In this document: in pieces, positions 51,594 to 61,068 of the stretch
Numbering within the stretch: the first letter of the stretch is position 1
Layout: every line of letters begins with the position of its first letter
Assembly: GCA_037384645.1 (NCBI GenBank)
Contig: JARRNT010000003.1
Span: 15,960-79,959, forward strand
Reading direction: 5' to 3'
DNA length: 64,000 bases
Source: RI-92 sp037384645
GTDB taxonomy: Bacteria; Pseudomonadota; Gammaproteobacteria; UBA6429; Thiohalophilaceae
The notes under the pieces: generated by a model
What the model was told of the DNA's origin: nothing
What the model saw: only the letters and a program-made list of their open reading frames with translations
The model's database searches: none
Translations under genes and position numbers: made by a program

Positions 51594-52979
51594 TTACGGG
51601 GTGCAGCCCGGGCTATTGTCCTTGTTTTCGCCCGTGGTTTCAATGGCCGATTTCCCTGTGTCGATGCTGATCTCGATGCCCATTTCATCGGCTTTTGCTG
51701 CATAGGACGCACATACGCCAAAACCGACGACCTGCACCAGCTCCTCACCAACAAAGACCAGGGGAATGCGCTCCCGGCACCAGGGAGGAACACCCCAGTC
51801 CTGGAATAATTTTTTGAGTTCATGATGGTGCGAATGGCCCGGCAGGCGACAGCGTTCCCCGCCCTGCCTGAAACGTATGCTGACACCCTGCTCCAGAATC
51901 GAACAACTCAGGCCGACACCGCGACGTTGTCGTGACTGCAACTGACGCCCATCCGCTAAATCAAGCGGTACCTGTAAATCCCAGTGGCGATGCCAGTGGC
52001 TATCCACCACGGTTGCGGGCGGCATGGCATACAAGGCATCCCGGTAGCGGCGGACCTCGGCCCCGGGCCAGTGTACCAGGGGCATCGCATCGGCAGCAGC
52101 GGGCAGGATTTCATCAAGGATACGTTGTAATTGCACTGATGACGGCAATGGCAGGCCACATACGCGGTGTAGCCAATAGCGCAGGACGTTGCGTTGTCGT
52201 GCAGGTGATAACGGTGTCAGCACGGCCACCGGCAGTATCGGGGAGTGCGTGTTGGCGACAGCCGCTAAATCCTGCCGTGCCTGTTCATCCAGTAAAGATG
52301 CCGCCTCGGCCTGGTGTTGTGCCGCGCGTGACAGGGCCGTATTGAGTGCCGGCCATCGCTGTCGCATTAACGGTAAAACAGCGTGCCGCAGGAAATTGCG
52401 GTCAAACGCCGTGTCCTGATTCGACGGGTCCTCGATCCACGGCAGCTGTTGCGCCATGGCATATCCCAACAAATCCTCCCGGTTCTGCGTCAGCAGGGGC
52501 CTGGCCAGCCAGCCCGTCGCAAAACGCGTCAACGCTGGCATCGCCGCCAGGCCCTTGACCCCACTGCCACGCAATAATTGCAACAACAGTGTCTCAGCCT
52601 GATCATCCTGATGATGCGCCAGCAATAGCATGTCATCGGCCTGCATCACGCGGGTAAACGTGGCGTAGCGGGCATCTCGTGCCAGCGCTTCCAGGCTATT
52701 GCCCGCGCTGCGCGACAATTCAAGTGAATGGGTTTCGTAACTGACGTCCAGCTCCTGGCAGATGATGGCGCAATGCCGAGCCCATTGCGCAGCATCAGGG
52801 TGGATGCCATGGTTAATATGAATCGCATGCAACCGCGCACAGCCAAGCCTGTCGCGGATTTGCACCAACGCATGGAGCAATACGTGGGAATCCACACCAC
52901 CGCTAAACGCCAGGCAATAACGGCGCGGTGTGGGCAGTTGCAGCAGGTGCGCCAGGAGCGTTTCGGGCTTAAAAGACAT
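51594..52979 (-). CDS. tilS: tRNA(Ile)-lysidine synthase
   Basis: TilS converts the wobble cytidine of tRNA-Ile(CAU) to lysidine. From the ATG at 52979 it has 461 residues. The PP-loop ATP site SGGVDS lies near residue 26, the HHQDDQAETLLLQLLRGSG segment near 125, and the C-terminal substrate-binding domains are present. An in-frame ATG at 53018 is an alternative start; neither has a strong ribosome site, and the shorter form fits the family N-terminus. It lies 74 bases after accA. Confidence 0.93.
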   Translation of the reverse strand: MSFKPETLLAHLLQLPTPRRYCLAFSGGVDSHVLLHALVQIRDRLGCARLHAIHINHGIHPDAAQWARHCAIICQELDVSYETHSLELSRSAGNSLEALARDARYATFTRVMQADDMLLLAHHQDDQAETLLLQLLRGSGVKGLAAMPALTRFATGWLARPLLTQNREDLLGYAMAQQLPWIEDPSNQDTAFDRNFLRHAVLPLMRQRWPALNTALSRAAQHQAEAASLLDEQARQDLAAVANTHSPILPVAVLTPLSPARQRNVLRYWLHRVCGLPLPSSVQLQRILDEILPAAADAMPLVHWPGAEVRRYRDALYAMPPATVVDSHWHRHWDLQVPLDLADGRQLQSRQRRGVGLSCSILEQGVSIRFRQGGERCRLPGHSHHHELKKLFQDWGVPPWCRERIPLVFVGEELVQVVGFGVCASYAAKADEMGIEISIDTGKSAIETTGENKDNSPGCTP

Positions 52980-53053
52980 GCATTGCAAACCAGTCGGGTT
53001 TGACCAGGTATTCGCCATGCCCCGGCACGCTGGACAAACGCCGGAATCGGGCT

Positions 53054-54010
53054 TTATTCGGTATAGTTACCAAAACCCATTAAACGCTCGTAGCGGGACT
53101 CGAGCAACTTATCCAGGGGTTGTTCCTGTAATAACTCCAGGGTTTCCTGTAACGCCGTCTTGATGTTCATGGCCATGAGATCGACATCGCGATGGGCTCC
53201 GCCCAGCGGTTCTTCGATAATACGATCAACCAGTTCCAGTTCCTTGAGTCTCGGCGCGGTCAGCCCCATGGCCTCGGCCGCTTCCGCGGCCTTTTCCGCA
53301 CTCTTCCACAGAATCGAGGCACAGCCTTCCGGCGAGATAACCGAATAGGTACTGTATTGCAACATCAACAGGCGATCACACACGCCAATCGCCAGTGCAC
53401 CACCGGATCCGCCTTCTCCAATCACGGTACTGATTATCGGTGTGTGTAACTTGGACATGGTATACAGGTTGCGCGCAATAGCTTCACTCTGACCCCGCTC
53501 TTCTGCGCCCACACCCGGGTACGCACCCGGTGTATCAATGAACGTCAGTACCGGCAATTTGAATTTTTCTGCCAGTTCCATCAGGCGCAAGGCCTTGCGA
53601 TAACCTTCGGGGCGAGGCATACCGAAATTACGTTGCACCTTTTCCTTGGTATCACGCCCTTTCTGGTGCCCGATAATGAATACCGGCTTGCCATCGAGTC
53701 TTGCCATGCCGCCGATGATGGCTTTGTCGTCGGCAAATGCGCGATCACCGTGCAGTTCTTCGAAATCGGAGAAGATGCGCGGGACGTAATCCATGAAATA
53801 CGGCCGCTGGGGGTGACGTGCCAGTTGCGCAACCTGGGCAGCTTTTAAACTGGAAAAGATCGTCTTGGTCAGGTCCCTGCTTTTGCTTTGCAGGCGTGCG
53901 ATCTCTTCGCTGATATTGATCTCGGTATCCGACCCGACAAACCGCAACTCTTCAATCTTGGCTTCGAGTTCGGCTATGGGTTGTTCAAAATCGAGAAAAT
54001 TCAGATTCAT
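53054..54010 (-). CDS. accA: Acetyl-CoA carboxylase carboxyltransferase subunit alpha
   Basis: AccA with AccD transfers the carboxyl group from biotin to acetyl-CoA, the first step of fatty acid synthesis. The 318-residue protein has the usual N-terminal FLDFEQPIAELEAKI helix region and the crotonase-like core with PGAYPGVGAEERGQSEAIA. The GEGGSGGALAIG oxyanion loop is also intact. It lies between dnaE and tilS. Confidence 0.97.
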   Translation of the reverse strand: MNLNFLDFEQPIAELEAKIEELRFVGSDTEINISEEIARLQSKSRDLTKTIFSSLKAAQVAQLARHPQRPYFMDYVPRIFSDFEELHGDRAFADDKAIIGGMARLDGKPVFIIGHQKGRDTKEKVQRNFGMPRPEGYRKALRLMELAEKFKLPVLTFIDTPGAYPGVGAEERGQSEAIARNLYTMSKLHTPIISTVIGEGGSGGALAIGVCDRLLMLQYSTYSVISPEGCASILWKSAEKAAEAAEAMGLTAPRLKELELVDRIIEEPLGGAHRDVDLMAMNIKTALQETLELLQEQPLDKLLESRYERLMGFGNYTE

Positions 54011-54047
54011 AATGTCTTATTCCTGTGACAATTCAGTCATTAGTATA

Positions 54048-57000
54048 TCAATAGACGATCTCGACGTCCTGCTCGCCTGCCAGTTCGCGCAATCGGTGCA
54101 ACAGTTCATCGGTAGGTCGCACCCGCCAGTCCCGGCCCAGGGGCAATTCGACCCGTGCATCCGGACGCTGGTAATCGATGACGACCGGGCAACCTCCTTC
54201 GCGGAACGGTTGCAAAATGGATTGTAACGCCGGGATAAAACCGTTGCCGGCCTTATTCGCGGCAATACCGACGCGCAGGCGTTTGGCAAAATGCTCACGC
54301 GCCTGATCGATATCGTACACAGCACGCGCACTCATGCGGTAACCGCCGGAATAATCATCGACGCTGACCTCGCCTTCCACCACGATGAGCTTGTCCTTGG
54401 TCAGCAAATCCTGATAACGCTGGTAGGTATCGGAAAACACGGCCAGTTCTATCCGCCCACTGCGATCATCAATCGTGATAAAGGCCATGCGATCGCCGCG
54501 CTTGGTATTCATGGTACGCATGGCAATGATAAGTCCGGCCACCACGACTGTCTGATCGTGAGTCGGTTTGAGTTCGACAATTCGCGCACTGACAAAACGT
54601 TTGAGTTCCGGAACATAACGCTCGATGGGATGGCCAGTCAGATAAAGACCCAGGGTCTGCTTTTCACAGGCCAGACGCTGTTCGTCATCCCATTCCGGCA
54701 GGATATGATAACTCCCTGGCCCGGTTTCCACCTTGGGGACCATGCCAAACAGGTCGTTCTGACCGGCATCCCGGTTACGTAAATACTGTTCTGCGATCTG
54801 GGTTGCCGCCGGCAGAGTCGCCATCAGGGTCGCACGGGTCTGGCCGAACACATCCAGCGCACCTGCCATGATCAGGGCTTCAAAGGTACGACGATTGACC
54901 TTGCGCAGGTCGATACGCTGGCACAGGTCAAACAGATCACGATACGCTCCGTTTTGTTTGCGCTCTTCTATCACACCATCGATTGCGGCCGCGCCTACGC
55001 CCTTGATGGCGCCCAGGCCGTAGACAATCGTCGCATCATCCCGCGCCGTGAAACGATGTTCACACATATTGATATTGGGTGGCTCGACCGAAAGCTTCAT
55101 ATCACGGCATTCATCGATCAGGCTGACGACCTTGTCGGTGTTATCCATGTCCGCAGACAACACCGCCGACATGAAGGGCGCCGGGTAATGATGTTTCAAC
55201 CACAGGGTCTGATACGAAACCAGTGCATACGCAGCGGAGTGCGATTTATTGAAACCGTAACCCGCGAATTTTTCCATGAGGTCGAAAATATAGGTTGCGG
55301 TCTTTTCCTCGACGCCATTGGCCTTGGCTCCGTCGACGAAAATGCTGCGCTGCTTGGCCATCTCTTCGGGTTTCTTCTTGCCCATGGCCCGGCGCAGCAG
55401 GTCGGCACCACCCAGGGTATAACCGGCCAGGACCTGTGCGATCTGCATGACCTGCTCCTGGTACAGAATCACGCCATAGGTCGGTTTGAGGATGGGTTCC
55501 AGCGCGGGATGTGGATAAGCCACGGCTGCCCGCCCGTGTTTGCGATCAATAAAGTCATCCACCATGCCGGACTGCAGTGGGCCTGGCCGAAACAGCGCCA
55601 CCAGGGCCACGATGTCTTCGAAGGAATCCGGTTGCAGACGTTTGATCAGATCCTTCATTCCGCGGGATTCCAGCTGGAACACGGCCGTCGTGGCGCAACT
55701 CTTGAGCAACTCGAATGCGCCCTCGTCTGCCATCGGGATCCGGGCGATGTCGATCGCTTCCTGCCCGTCCGCGAGTCGTCGCGGGTTAATGGTCTCCATC
55801 GCCCAGTGAATAATGGTCAGGGTGCGCAAGCCCAGGAAGTCGAACTTGACCAGCCCCACGGCCTCGACGTCGTCCTTGTCGAACTGGGTGACGACGCTGT
55901 GGCCGCCCTGTTCACAATACAGCGGTGTGAAGTCGGTCAGCCTGGACGGGGCAATTACCACGCCCCCGGCGTGTTTGCCGGCATTGCGTGCCAGTCCCTC
56001 CAGCGCCTTGGCCAGATCGATCAGGGCATGGACGTCTTCATCCTGCTCATACAAGTCCCGCAGGGCCTCTTCCTGCGCCAGGGCCTTGTCCAGGGTAATA
56101 CCCAGTTCAAACGGGATCAGCTTGGCAATGCGATCGACAAATCCATATGGATGTCCCAGCACCCGCCCCACATCGCGCACCACCGCCTTGGCGGCCATGC
56201 TGCCGTAAGTAATGATCTGTGAGACCTTTTCCCGCCCGTAGTGATCGGCGACATACTCAATCACGCGGTCGCGATTCTCCATGCAGAAGTCGACATCGAA
56301 GTCCGGCATGGAAACCCGCTCGGGGTTGAGGAAACGTTCGAACAGCAGGTCGAATTCCAGCGGATCGAGATCGGTAATGGTAAGGGCATAGGCAACCAGC
56401 GAGCCGGCACCCGAGCCCCGCCCCGGCCCGACCGGCACCCCGTTGTTTTTGGCCCAGCGGATAAAATCGGCAACGATCAAAAAGTAACCGGGGAAGCCCA
56501 TGCTATTGATGACGCCCAGTTCCAGTTCCAGCCGATCTTCATAGGCTTTGCGCAGACTGGCTACCTCGTCATCGGGCTTACCGGGCAGGATGACCTGCAG
56601 CCGTTGCTTCAGACCACCGCGCGCCTCACTGGCCAGAAAATCCTCGACACTCATGCCCGCCGGTACCGGGTACTCCGGCAGAACGTTCTTGCCCAGGGTC
56701 AGTTCCAGGTTACAGCGCCTGGCAATTTCAACCGTGTTGTCGATTGCCTCGGGCAGGTCATGAAACAGCTCAATCATCTCCTCGGCGCTGCGCAGGTATT
56801 GCTGCTCGCTGTACAGGTGCGGCCGCCGCGGGTCATCCAGGGTTCGGCCATCATGAATACAAACCCGCGCCTCATGTGCCTCATAATCGTCCTGACGCAG
56901 AAAGCGCACGTCATTCGTGGCGACCACCGGCAGTTCCTGCCGGATTGCCAGTTCGACGGCATGGTGAAGATAGGCCGCCTCGCCCTCCCGCCCCGTTCGC

Positions 57001-57509
57001 TGCAGCTCCAGGTAAAACCGGTCCGGAAACAAGGTCTGCCAGAAATCCGCACTTTGGCGGGCCTCATCGAAACGCTCGGCCAGCAAATGTTGCCCGATTT
57101 CCCCCTCGCGGCATGCCGACAGGGCAATCAGACCCTCGGTATGGCCGCTCAGCCAGGCACTATCGAGCATCGGTCGCCCCTGGGATTGTCCTTCCAGGTA
57201 AGTACGAGAAATCAGTTCCGTCAGATGGTGATAGCCCGTCGTGTTCTGGCACAGCAACACCAGTCGCGTTGGTTGCAGGGGATTTTGTTCCTGTCTCACC
57301 CACAGGTCGACCCCGATCACGGGTTTGATCCCGGCAGCCATCGCCGCCCGATAAAATTTGACCATGGCAAACAGGTTACTCTGATCGGTAACCGCCACTG
57401 CCGGCATACCGGCATCCGCGACGGCGCGGGCCAGGGGTTTAATACGAATGAGGCCATCCACCAGTGAATATTCGGTATGCAGGTGGAGATGAACGAAGGT
57501 CTGCGGCAT
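54048..57509 (-). CDS. dnaE: DNA polymerase III alpha subunit
   Basis: DnaE is the replicative DNA polymerase. The 1153-residue protein has the N-terminal PHP domain (FVHLHLHTEYSLVDGL), the palm with catalytic aspartates in PDFDVDFCMENRD, and GPGRGSGAGSLVAYAL before it. The C-terminal half holds the helix-hairpin-helix and OB domains (VVVAGLIIAMRT). Length matches E. coli DnaE (1160). It lies upstream of accA. The 129-base gap to the HNH gene holds no clear promoter. Confidence 0.98.
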   Translation of the reverse strand: MPQTFVHLHLHTEYSLVDGLIRIKPLARAVADAGMPAVAVTDQSNLFAMVKFYRAAMAAGIKPVIGVDLWVRQEQNPLQPTRLVLLCQNTTGYHHLTELISRTYLEGQSQGRPMLDSAWLSGHTEGLIALSACREGEIGQHLLAERFDEARQSADFWQTLFPDRFYLELQRTGREGEAAYLHHAVELAIRQELPVVATNDVRFLRQDDYEAHEARVCIHDGRTLDDPRRPHLYSEQQYLRSAEEMIELFHDLPEAIDNTVEIARRCNLELTLGKNVLPEYPVPAGMSVEDFLASEARGGLKQRLQVILPGKPDDEVASLRKAYEDRLELELGVINSMGFPGYFLIVADFIRWAKNNGVPVGPGRGSGAGSLVAYALTITDLDPLEFDLLFERFLNPERVSMPDFDVDFCMENRDRVIEYVADHYGREKVSQIITYGSMAAKAVVRDVGRVLGHPYGFVDRIAKLIPFELGITLDKALAQEEALRDLYEQDEDVHALIDLAKALEGLARNAGKHAGGVVIAPSRLTDFTPLYCEQGGHSVVTQFDKDDVEAVGLVKFDFLGLRTLTIIHWAMETINPRRLADGQEAIDIARIPMADEGAFELLKSCATTAVFQLESRGMKDLIKRLQPDSFEDIVALVALFRPGPLQSGMVDDFIDRKHGRAAVAYPHPALEPILKPTYGVILYQEQVMQIAQVLAGYTLGGADLLRRAMGKKKPEEMAKQRSIFVDGAKANGVEEKTATYIFDLMEKFAGYGFNKSHSAAYALVSYQTLWLKHHYPAPFMSAVLSADMDNTDKVVSLIDECRDMKLSVEPPNINMCEHRFTARDDATIVYGLGAIKGVGAAAIDGVIEERKQNGAYRDLFDLCQRIDLRKVNRRTFEALIMAGALDVFGQTRATLMATLPAATQIAEQYLRNRDAGQNDLFGMVPKVETGPGSYHILPEWDDEQRLACEKQTLGLYLTGHPIERYVPELKRFVSARIVELKPTHDQTVVVAGLIIAMRTMNTKRGDRMAFITIDDRSGRIELAVFSDTYQRYQDLLTKDKLIVVEGEVSVDDYSGGYRMSARAVYDIDQAREHFAKRLRVGIAANKAGNGFIPALQSILQPFREGGCPVVIDYQRPDARVELPLGRDWRVRPTDELLHRLRELAGEQDVEIVY

Positions 57510-57638
57510 AGCCCTTGTTATATAGAAAATCCGCGTCGATGCAAGTCTTGACAGTGCCCGGACGCGACCCGTGTCAGCTAGAAATCATCAGCCGCCAGAC
57601 AGTTGCTGGTATTTTATGCATGTACCCGCAGGCAGTGC

Positions 57639-58208
57639 TTATTGCGTCTTCCAGTTACGTTCCTGCTGCTTGAACTGGCTTTTCAGAAACTCCATCTGGT
57701 CGGCCAGAATTCGACGATTGCGTAAAAACAGGTACTCGGCCAGATTGGGGATATACGGAATAGCCAGTAGTGGCATCCTCGCTTCCTCCGGGGTCCGCCC
57801 GCCTTTATGGGCATTGCAACGACGGCAGGCGGCAACCACATTGGACCAGTGGTCGCGGCCGCCCCGGGATAGCGGTTTGACGTGATCCCGGGTCAGTTCG
57901 TCATCGCTGTGACTGCGTCCACAATACAGACACATGTGCCGGTCGCGACGAAACAATTCGCGATTGGTCAGAGGGGGGATGACGCGTTTATGGGCGAGCT
58001 TGTCTTCGCCCTGTACCGCAATGATGGAATTAATGTGAACAATGCTTTGCTGACCGGTGAGTCGCGAGGTGCCCCCGTGCAAGGGGAAAACATGCTCGCC
58101 GGCGGTCCAGGCCACCATATCGCGGGCATAAATACAGACTGCCTCCTGCCACGGAATCCATTTTACGGGTTGCCCGGTGACGTCAAGGCGTAAAATAAGC
58201 GGATACAT
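57639..58208 (-). CDS. HNH endonuclease domain protein
   Basis: This 189-residue protein has an HNH nuclease domain at about residues 92-140. A CxxC pair (CLYCGR) and a second CRRC pair would bind zinc, and the catalytic core is LTRDHVKPLSRGGRDHWSNVV with the His and Asn. The N-terminal 85 residues (LILRLDVTGQPVKWIPW and later INSIIAV) are a conserved extension found in a widespread family of chromosomal proteobacterial HNH proteins. The substrate and role are unknown. No repeats or mobility genes flank it, and it sits between rnhB and dnaE within a conserved cluster. Confidence 0.85.
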   Translation of the reverse strand: MYPLILRLDVTGQPVKWIPWQEAVCIYARDMVAWTAGEHVFPLHGGTSRLTGQQSIVHINSIIAVQGEDKLAHKRVIPPLTNRELFRRDRHMCLYCGRSHSDDELTRDHVKPLSRGGRDHWSNVVAACRRCNAHKGGRTPEEARMPLLAIPYIPNLAEYLFLRNRRILADQMEFLKSQFKQQERNWKTQ

Positions 58209-58279
58209 AACTACAGCGTTACGCTAAACCTCCTGTTTTGCAGCCTGGTCTACCCAAACTGCGCCTTACCATATGCGGT

Positions 58280-58921
58280 TTATTCAGCCGAATCAATAGC
58301 CTGCAAACATTTTTTGACCGGACCAAAACTGCGGCGATGCAGCGGGGTGACACCCAGCCGGGCAAGTGCCGCCAGGTGGGCCTTGGTTGGGTAGCCTTTG
58401 TGACTGGCGAAACCATAACCTGGATATTCCTGCTCCAGCGCCACCATTTCCCGATCGCGGCTGACCTTTGCCAGGATGGAGGCAGCGCTGATAACCGCTA
58501 CGCTGGCATCGCCCTTGATGATGGCCTCTGACTGACACGGCAATTCCGGGCAGCGGTTGCCATCCACCAGGGCGAATTCCGGTTGCGGCTGTAATCCCAG
58601 TACCGCCCGCCGCATTGCCAGCAGGCTGGCCTGGAGGATGTTAATGCGGTCAATTTCTTCGCATTCTGCCCGACCGATCGCCCAGGCCAGTGCCCGTTCG
58701 CGAATCAGCTCGGCCAGGTGTTCTCGACGCGTTTCACTCAAGGCTTTTGAGTCGGCCAGCCCTTCGATGGGCCGTGCCGGATCAAGGATCACGGCGGCAG
58801 CGACCACGGGGCCAGCCAATGGACCGCGACCGACTTCGTCGACGCCAGCAATGTATTGATAGGGATAAGTCTGATTCACGCTAATCTGGTTTGCCGGTAC
58901 AGAACAGAATTGTACCGACAT
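58280..58921 (-). CDS. rnhB: Ribonuclease HII
   Basis: RNase HII removes ribonucleotides from DNA. I chose the ATG at 58921, with GGAG seven bases upstream, giving 213 residues. The acidic active site includes Asp and Glu in IAGVDEVGRGPLAGPV, Asp in ALVDGN, and SHKGYPTKAH near the C-terminus. In many gammaproteobacteria rnhB follows lpxB; here lpxB is nearby but on the other strand. The gene is divergent from gnnA. Confidence 0.95.
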   Translation of the reverse strand: MSVQFCSVPANQISVNQTYPYQYIAGVDEVGRGPLAGPVVAAAVILDPARPIEGLADSKALSETRREHLAELIRERALAWAIGRAECEEIDRINILQASLLAMRRAVLGLQPQPEFALVDGNRCPELPCQSEAIIKGDASVAVISAASILAKVSRDREMVALEQEYPGYGFASHKGYPTKAHLAALARLGVTPLHRRSFGPVKKCLQAIDSAE

Positions 58922-59016
58922 CAAACCACTCCATGCCAGCGTTGTCACAGGGAATAAATTCGCAAAAACAACGCATTGCGCTTAGAATTGGCATTTCCGG
59001 AGATTACATCACAGAT

Positions 59017-59958
59017 ATGGAACCTATTCGCACAGCTGTTATTGGCGTGGGTTATCTTGGCAAGTTTCACGCACAAAAATACACCCAGTTAGCCAATTCC
59101 CGACTGGTCGCGGTCTGCGATAATAATGCGCAAACCGCCACCGACATCGCCAACGAACTGGGCACACGGGCCGTGACTGAATTTGCCGCGATTCGCGATG
59201 AAATTGATGCCGTCAGTATCGTGGTCCCTACCCAGATGCACCATGCCATGGCCCGGGAATGCCTGGCCGCCGGCAAGCACGTACTGCTGGAAAAACCCAT
59301 GACCACTACCGTGGCCGAGGCCCGGGAACTGGTGCAACTGGCGCACGACAACCAGTGTGTCCTGCAGATCGGCCATTTAGAACGCTTCAACCCGGCGGTA
59401 CTCGCGCTAGACAATGTCATGCACGAACCCATGTTTATCGAATCGCACCGAGTCGCCCCGTTCAATCCTCGCGGTGCTGATGTCAACGTAATTCTGGATC
59501 TCATGATCCACGATATCGATATCATCCTGGACATGGTCAAATCGCCGGTGACCAACATCAGTGCCAAGGGTGTCGCGGTGTTATCGCGTGATATTGATAT
59601 TGCCAATGCCCGCATCGAATTTGAATCCGGTTGTGTTGCCAACGTGACCGCCAGCCGGGCCGGCATGAAAAGCGAACGCAAGATGCGCCTGTTCCAGCAT
59701 GATGCCTACATCAGTATTGATTTTCAGAATAAAAAGCTTGGTGTCCACCGCAAGGGCGAAAAGGAGACATATCCGGGTATCGCCAGTATCGAAAGCGAGG
59801 AGCAAACGTTTGATCAGGGTGATGCGCTGATGGCCGAAATCGAATCGTTTCTCAACTGCATACAGCATAACAGTCAACCCAAGGTTTCCGGTGAAGATGG
59901 CATGCGTGCCCTGGAGACCGCTATTGAAATCACACGCCTGCTCAGCGCGCAACCATAA
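59017..59958 (+). CDS. gnnA: GnnA-like UDP-GlcNAc 3-dehydrogenase (Gfo/Idh/MocA family)
   Basis: This 313-residue NAD-dependent oxidoreductase starts at the ATG at 59017. The Rossmann motif GVGYLG is at 10-15 and the family catalytic segment LEKPM has Glu92-Lys93-Pro94. GnnA of Acidithiobacillus ferrooxidans oxidises the 3-OH of UDP-GlcNAc and its gene lies with gnnB between lpxA and lpxB. Here the gene is followed by a DegT aminotransferase and lpxB, so the same reaction is inferred. A WbpB-like sugar oxidase is the alternative. The longer in-frame start at 58891 overlaps rnhB on the other strand and is unlikely. Confidence 0.8.
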   Translation: MEPIRTAVIGVGYLGKFHAQKYTQLANSRLVAVCDNNAQTATDIANELGTRAVTEFAAIRDEIDAVSIVVPTQMHHAMARECLAAGKHVLLEKPMTTTVAEARELVQLAHDNQCVLQIGHLERFNPAVLALDNVMHEPMFIESHRVAPFNPRGADVNVILDLMIHDIDIILDMVKSPVTNISAKGVAVLSRDIDIANARIEFESGCVANVTASRAGMKSERKMRLFQHDAYISIDFQNKKLGVHRKGEKETYPGIASIESEEQTFDQGDALMAEIESFLNCIQHNSQPKVSGEDGMRALETAIEITRLLSAQP

Positions 59959-59970
59959 GGAATGACACAC

Positions 59971-61059
59971 ATGATCCCGATGGTGGATTTAAAAAGCCAG
60001 TACCATGCACTAAAACCCGAAATTGATACACTGTTGAATGAGGTATTCGAAAATACCGCGTTCATCCTTGGACCCAACGTACAACAATTTGAGCAGGAAG
60101 TAGCGTCACTACTGAATGTTAAACATGCGCTCAGTTGTGCATCCGGCACCGACGCCCTGCACCTGGCGCTACGAGCCGCCGGGATTGGTCCGGGAGATGA
60201 AGTCATTACCTCGACGTTCACCTTTATCGCCACGGCAGAAGCTATCTGCTACGTCGGCGCCACACCGGTATTTGTCGATATCGACCCCCACACAGTCAAC
60301 CTGGATCCGGAACTGGTCAGCCGTGCCGTGAACGAAAAAACCCGGGCGATCCTGCCGGTGCATTTGTTTGGTCAGCCTGCCGACATGCCGCGGCTCATGG
60401 CGATTGCACAACAACATGATCTGAAGGTCATTGAAGACTGCGCACAGTCATTCGGCGCCAAAATCGGCGATCAGTATACCGGTAATATTGGACTGGCAGG
60501 CTGCCACAGTTTTTTTCCGAGCAAAAATCTTGGCTGTTATGGCGACGGAGGCATGATTACGCTTAACGACGATGCCCTGGCCGAACAGGTTCGCATGTTG
60601 CGAAATCACGGCAGTCGTGAGCGCTATCACCACGATATCATCGGCTATAACAGTCGCCTGGATGAAATCCAGGCCGCCATCCTGCGGGTCAAGCTGCGCT
60701 ACATCGAACAATACAATCAAAACCGCTATCGTGCGGCACAACAATACAGCGAGCAGCTGAAAGACGTTGTTCGCACACCGCATGAAGACAAGATTGGCAA
60801 TCATGTGTATCACCAGTACACAATCCTGTCACCACAACGCGACAAGATCATGAAAGCGCTCAGTGAAAAACAAATTGCCAGTGCGATCTACTACCCTATC
60901 CCGCTCCATCGCCAGCGGGCCTTTGCCCACGAATACGCGGATATCAGCCTGCCAGTTTCCGAACAGGTTGCCAGGGAATGTCTGTCGCTACCGATTTTCC
61001 CGGAACTGGCCGATGCTCAGATCGCACAAATCACCCAGACCATCAAGAGTCAATTTTAG
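59971..61059 (+). CDS. gnnB: GnnB-like UDP-sugar 3-aminotransferase (DegT/DnrJ/EryC1 family)
   Basis: This 362-residue PLP aminotransferase is of the nucleotide-sugar type. The PLP lysine is Lys185 in FFPSKNLGCYGDGG; SGTDALHLAL at 58-67 and EDCAQSFGA near 155 are family hallmarks. After GnnA it would transaminate the 3-keto sugar with glutamate to form UDP-2-acetamido-3-amino-glucose (UDP-GlcNAc3N), which LpxA can acylate on nitrogen. I chose the ATG at 59971, nine bases after AAGGA; an ATG at 59962 abuts the ribosome site. It is 12 bases after gnnA and 9 before lpxB. Other 3-aminosugar roles (WbpE-like) are possible, but the lpx context argues for lipid A. Confidence 0.8.
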   Translation: MIPMVDLKSQYHALKPEIDTLLNEVFENTAFILGPNVQQFEQEVASLLNVKHALSCASGTDALHLALRAAGIGPGDEVITSTFTFIATAEAICYVGATPVFVDIDPHTVNLDPELVSRAVNEKTRAILPVHLFGQPADMPRLMAIAQQHDLKVIEDCAQSFGAKIGDQYTGNIGLAGCHSFFPSKNLGCYGDGGMITLNDDALAEQVRMLRNHGSRERYHHDIIGYNSRLDEIQAAILRVKLRYIEQYNQNRYRAAQQYSEQLKDVVRTPHEDKIGNHVYHQYTILSPQRDKIMKALSEKQIASAIYYPIPLHRQRAFAHEYADISLPVSEQVARECLSLPIFPELADAQIAQITQTIKSQF

Positions 61060-61068
61060 GTACGCCAT

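Noticed and set aside
54954..57467. Two long plus-strand frames (422 and 408 codons) inside dnaE
   Set aside because: Both are antisense to the intact dnaE gene, with composition rich in His, Gln and Arg as expected for a shadow frame.
57510..57638. A TTGCAT-N16-TATAAC promoter for dnaE
   Set aside because: The -10 lies directly against the ATG, so the transcript would be almost leaderless, and the -35 is poor.
57639..58208. HNH gene as part of a mobile element or group II intron
   Set aside because: No inverted repeats, reverse transcriptase, integrase or composition change flank it.
59017..61059. The oxidoreductase-aminotransferase pair as an O-antigen sugar cluster
   Set aside because: No glycosyltransferase, epimerase, acetyltransferase or flippase genes are near; the pair is flanked only by lipid A genes and rnhB.
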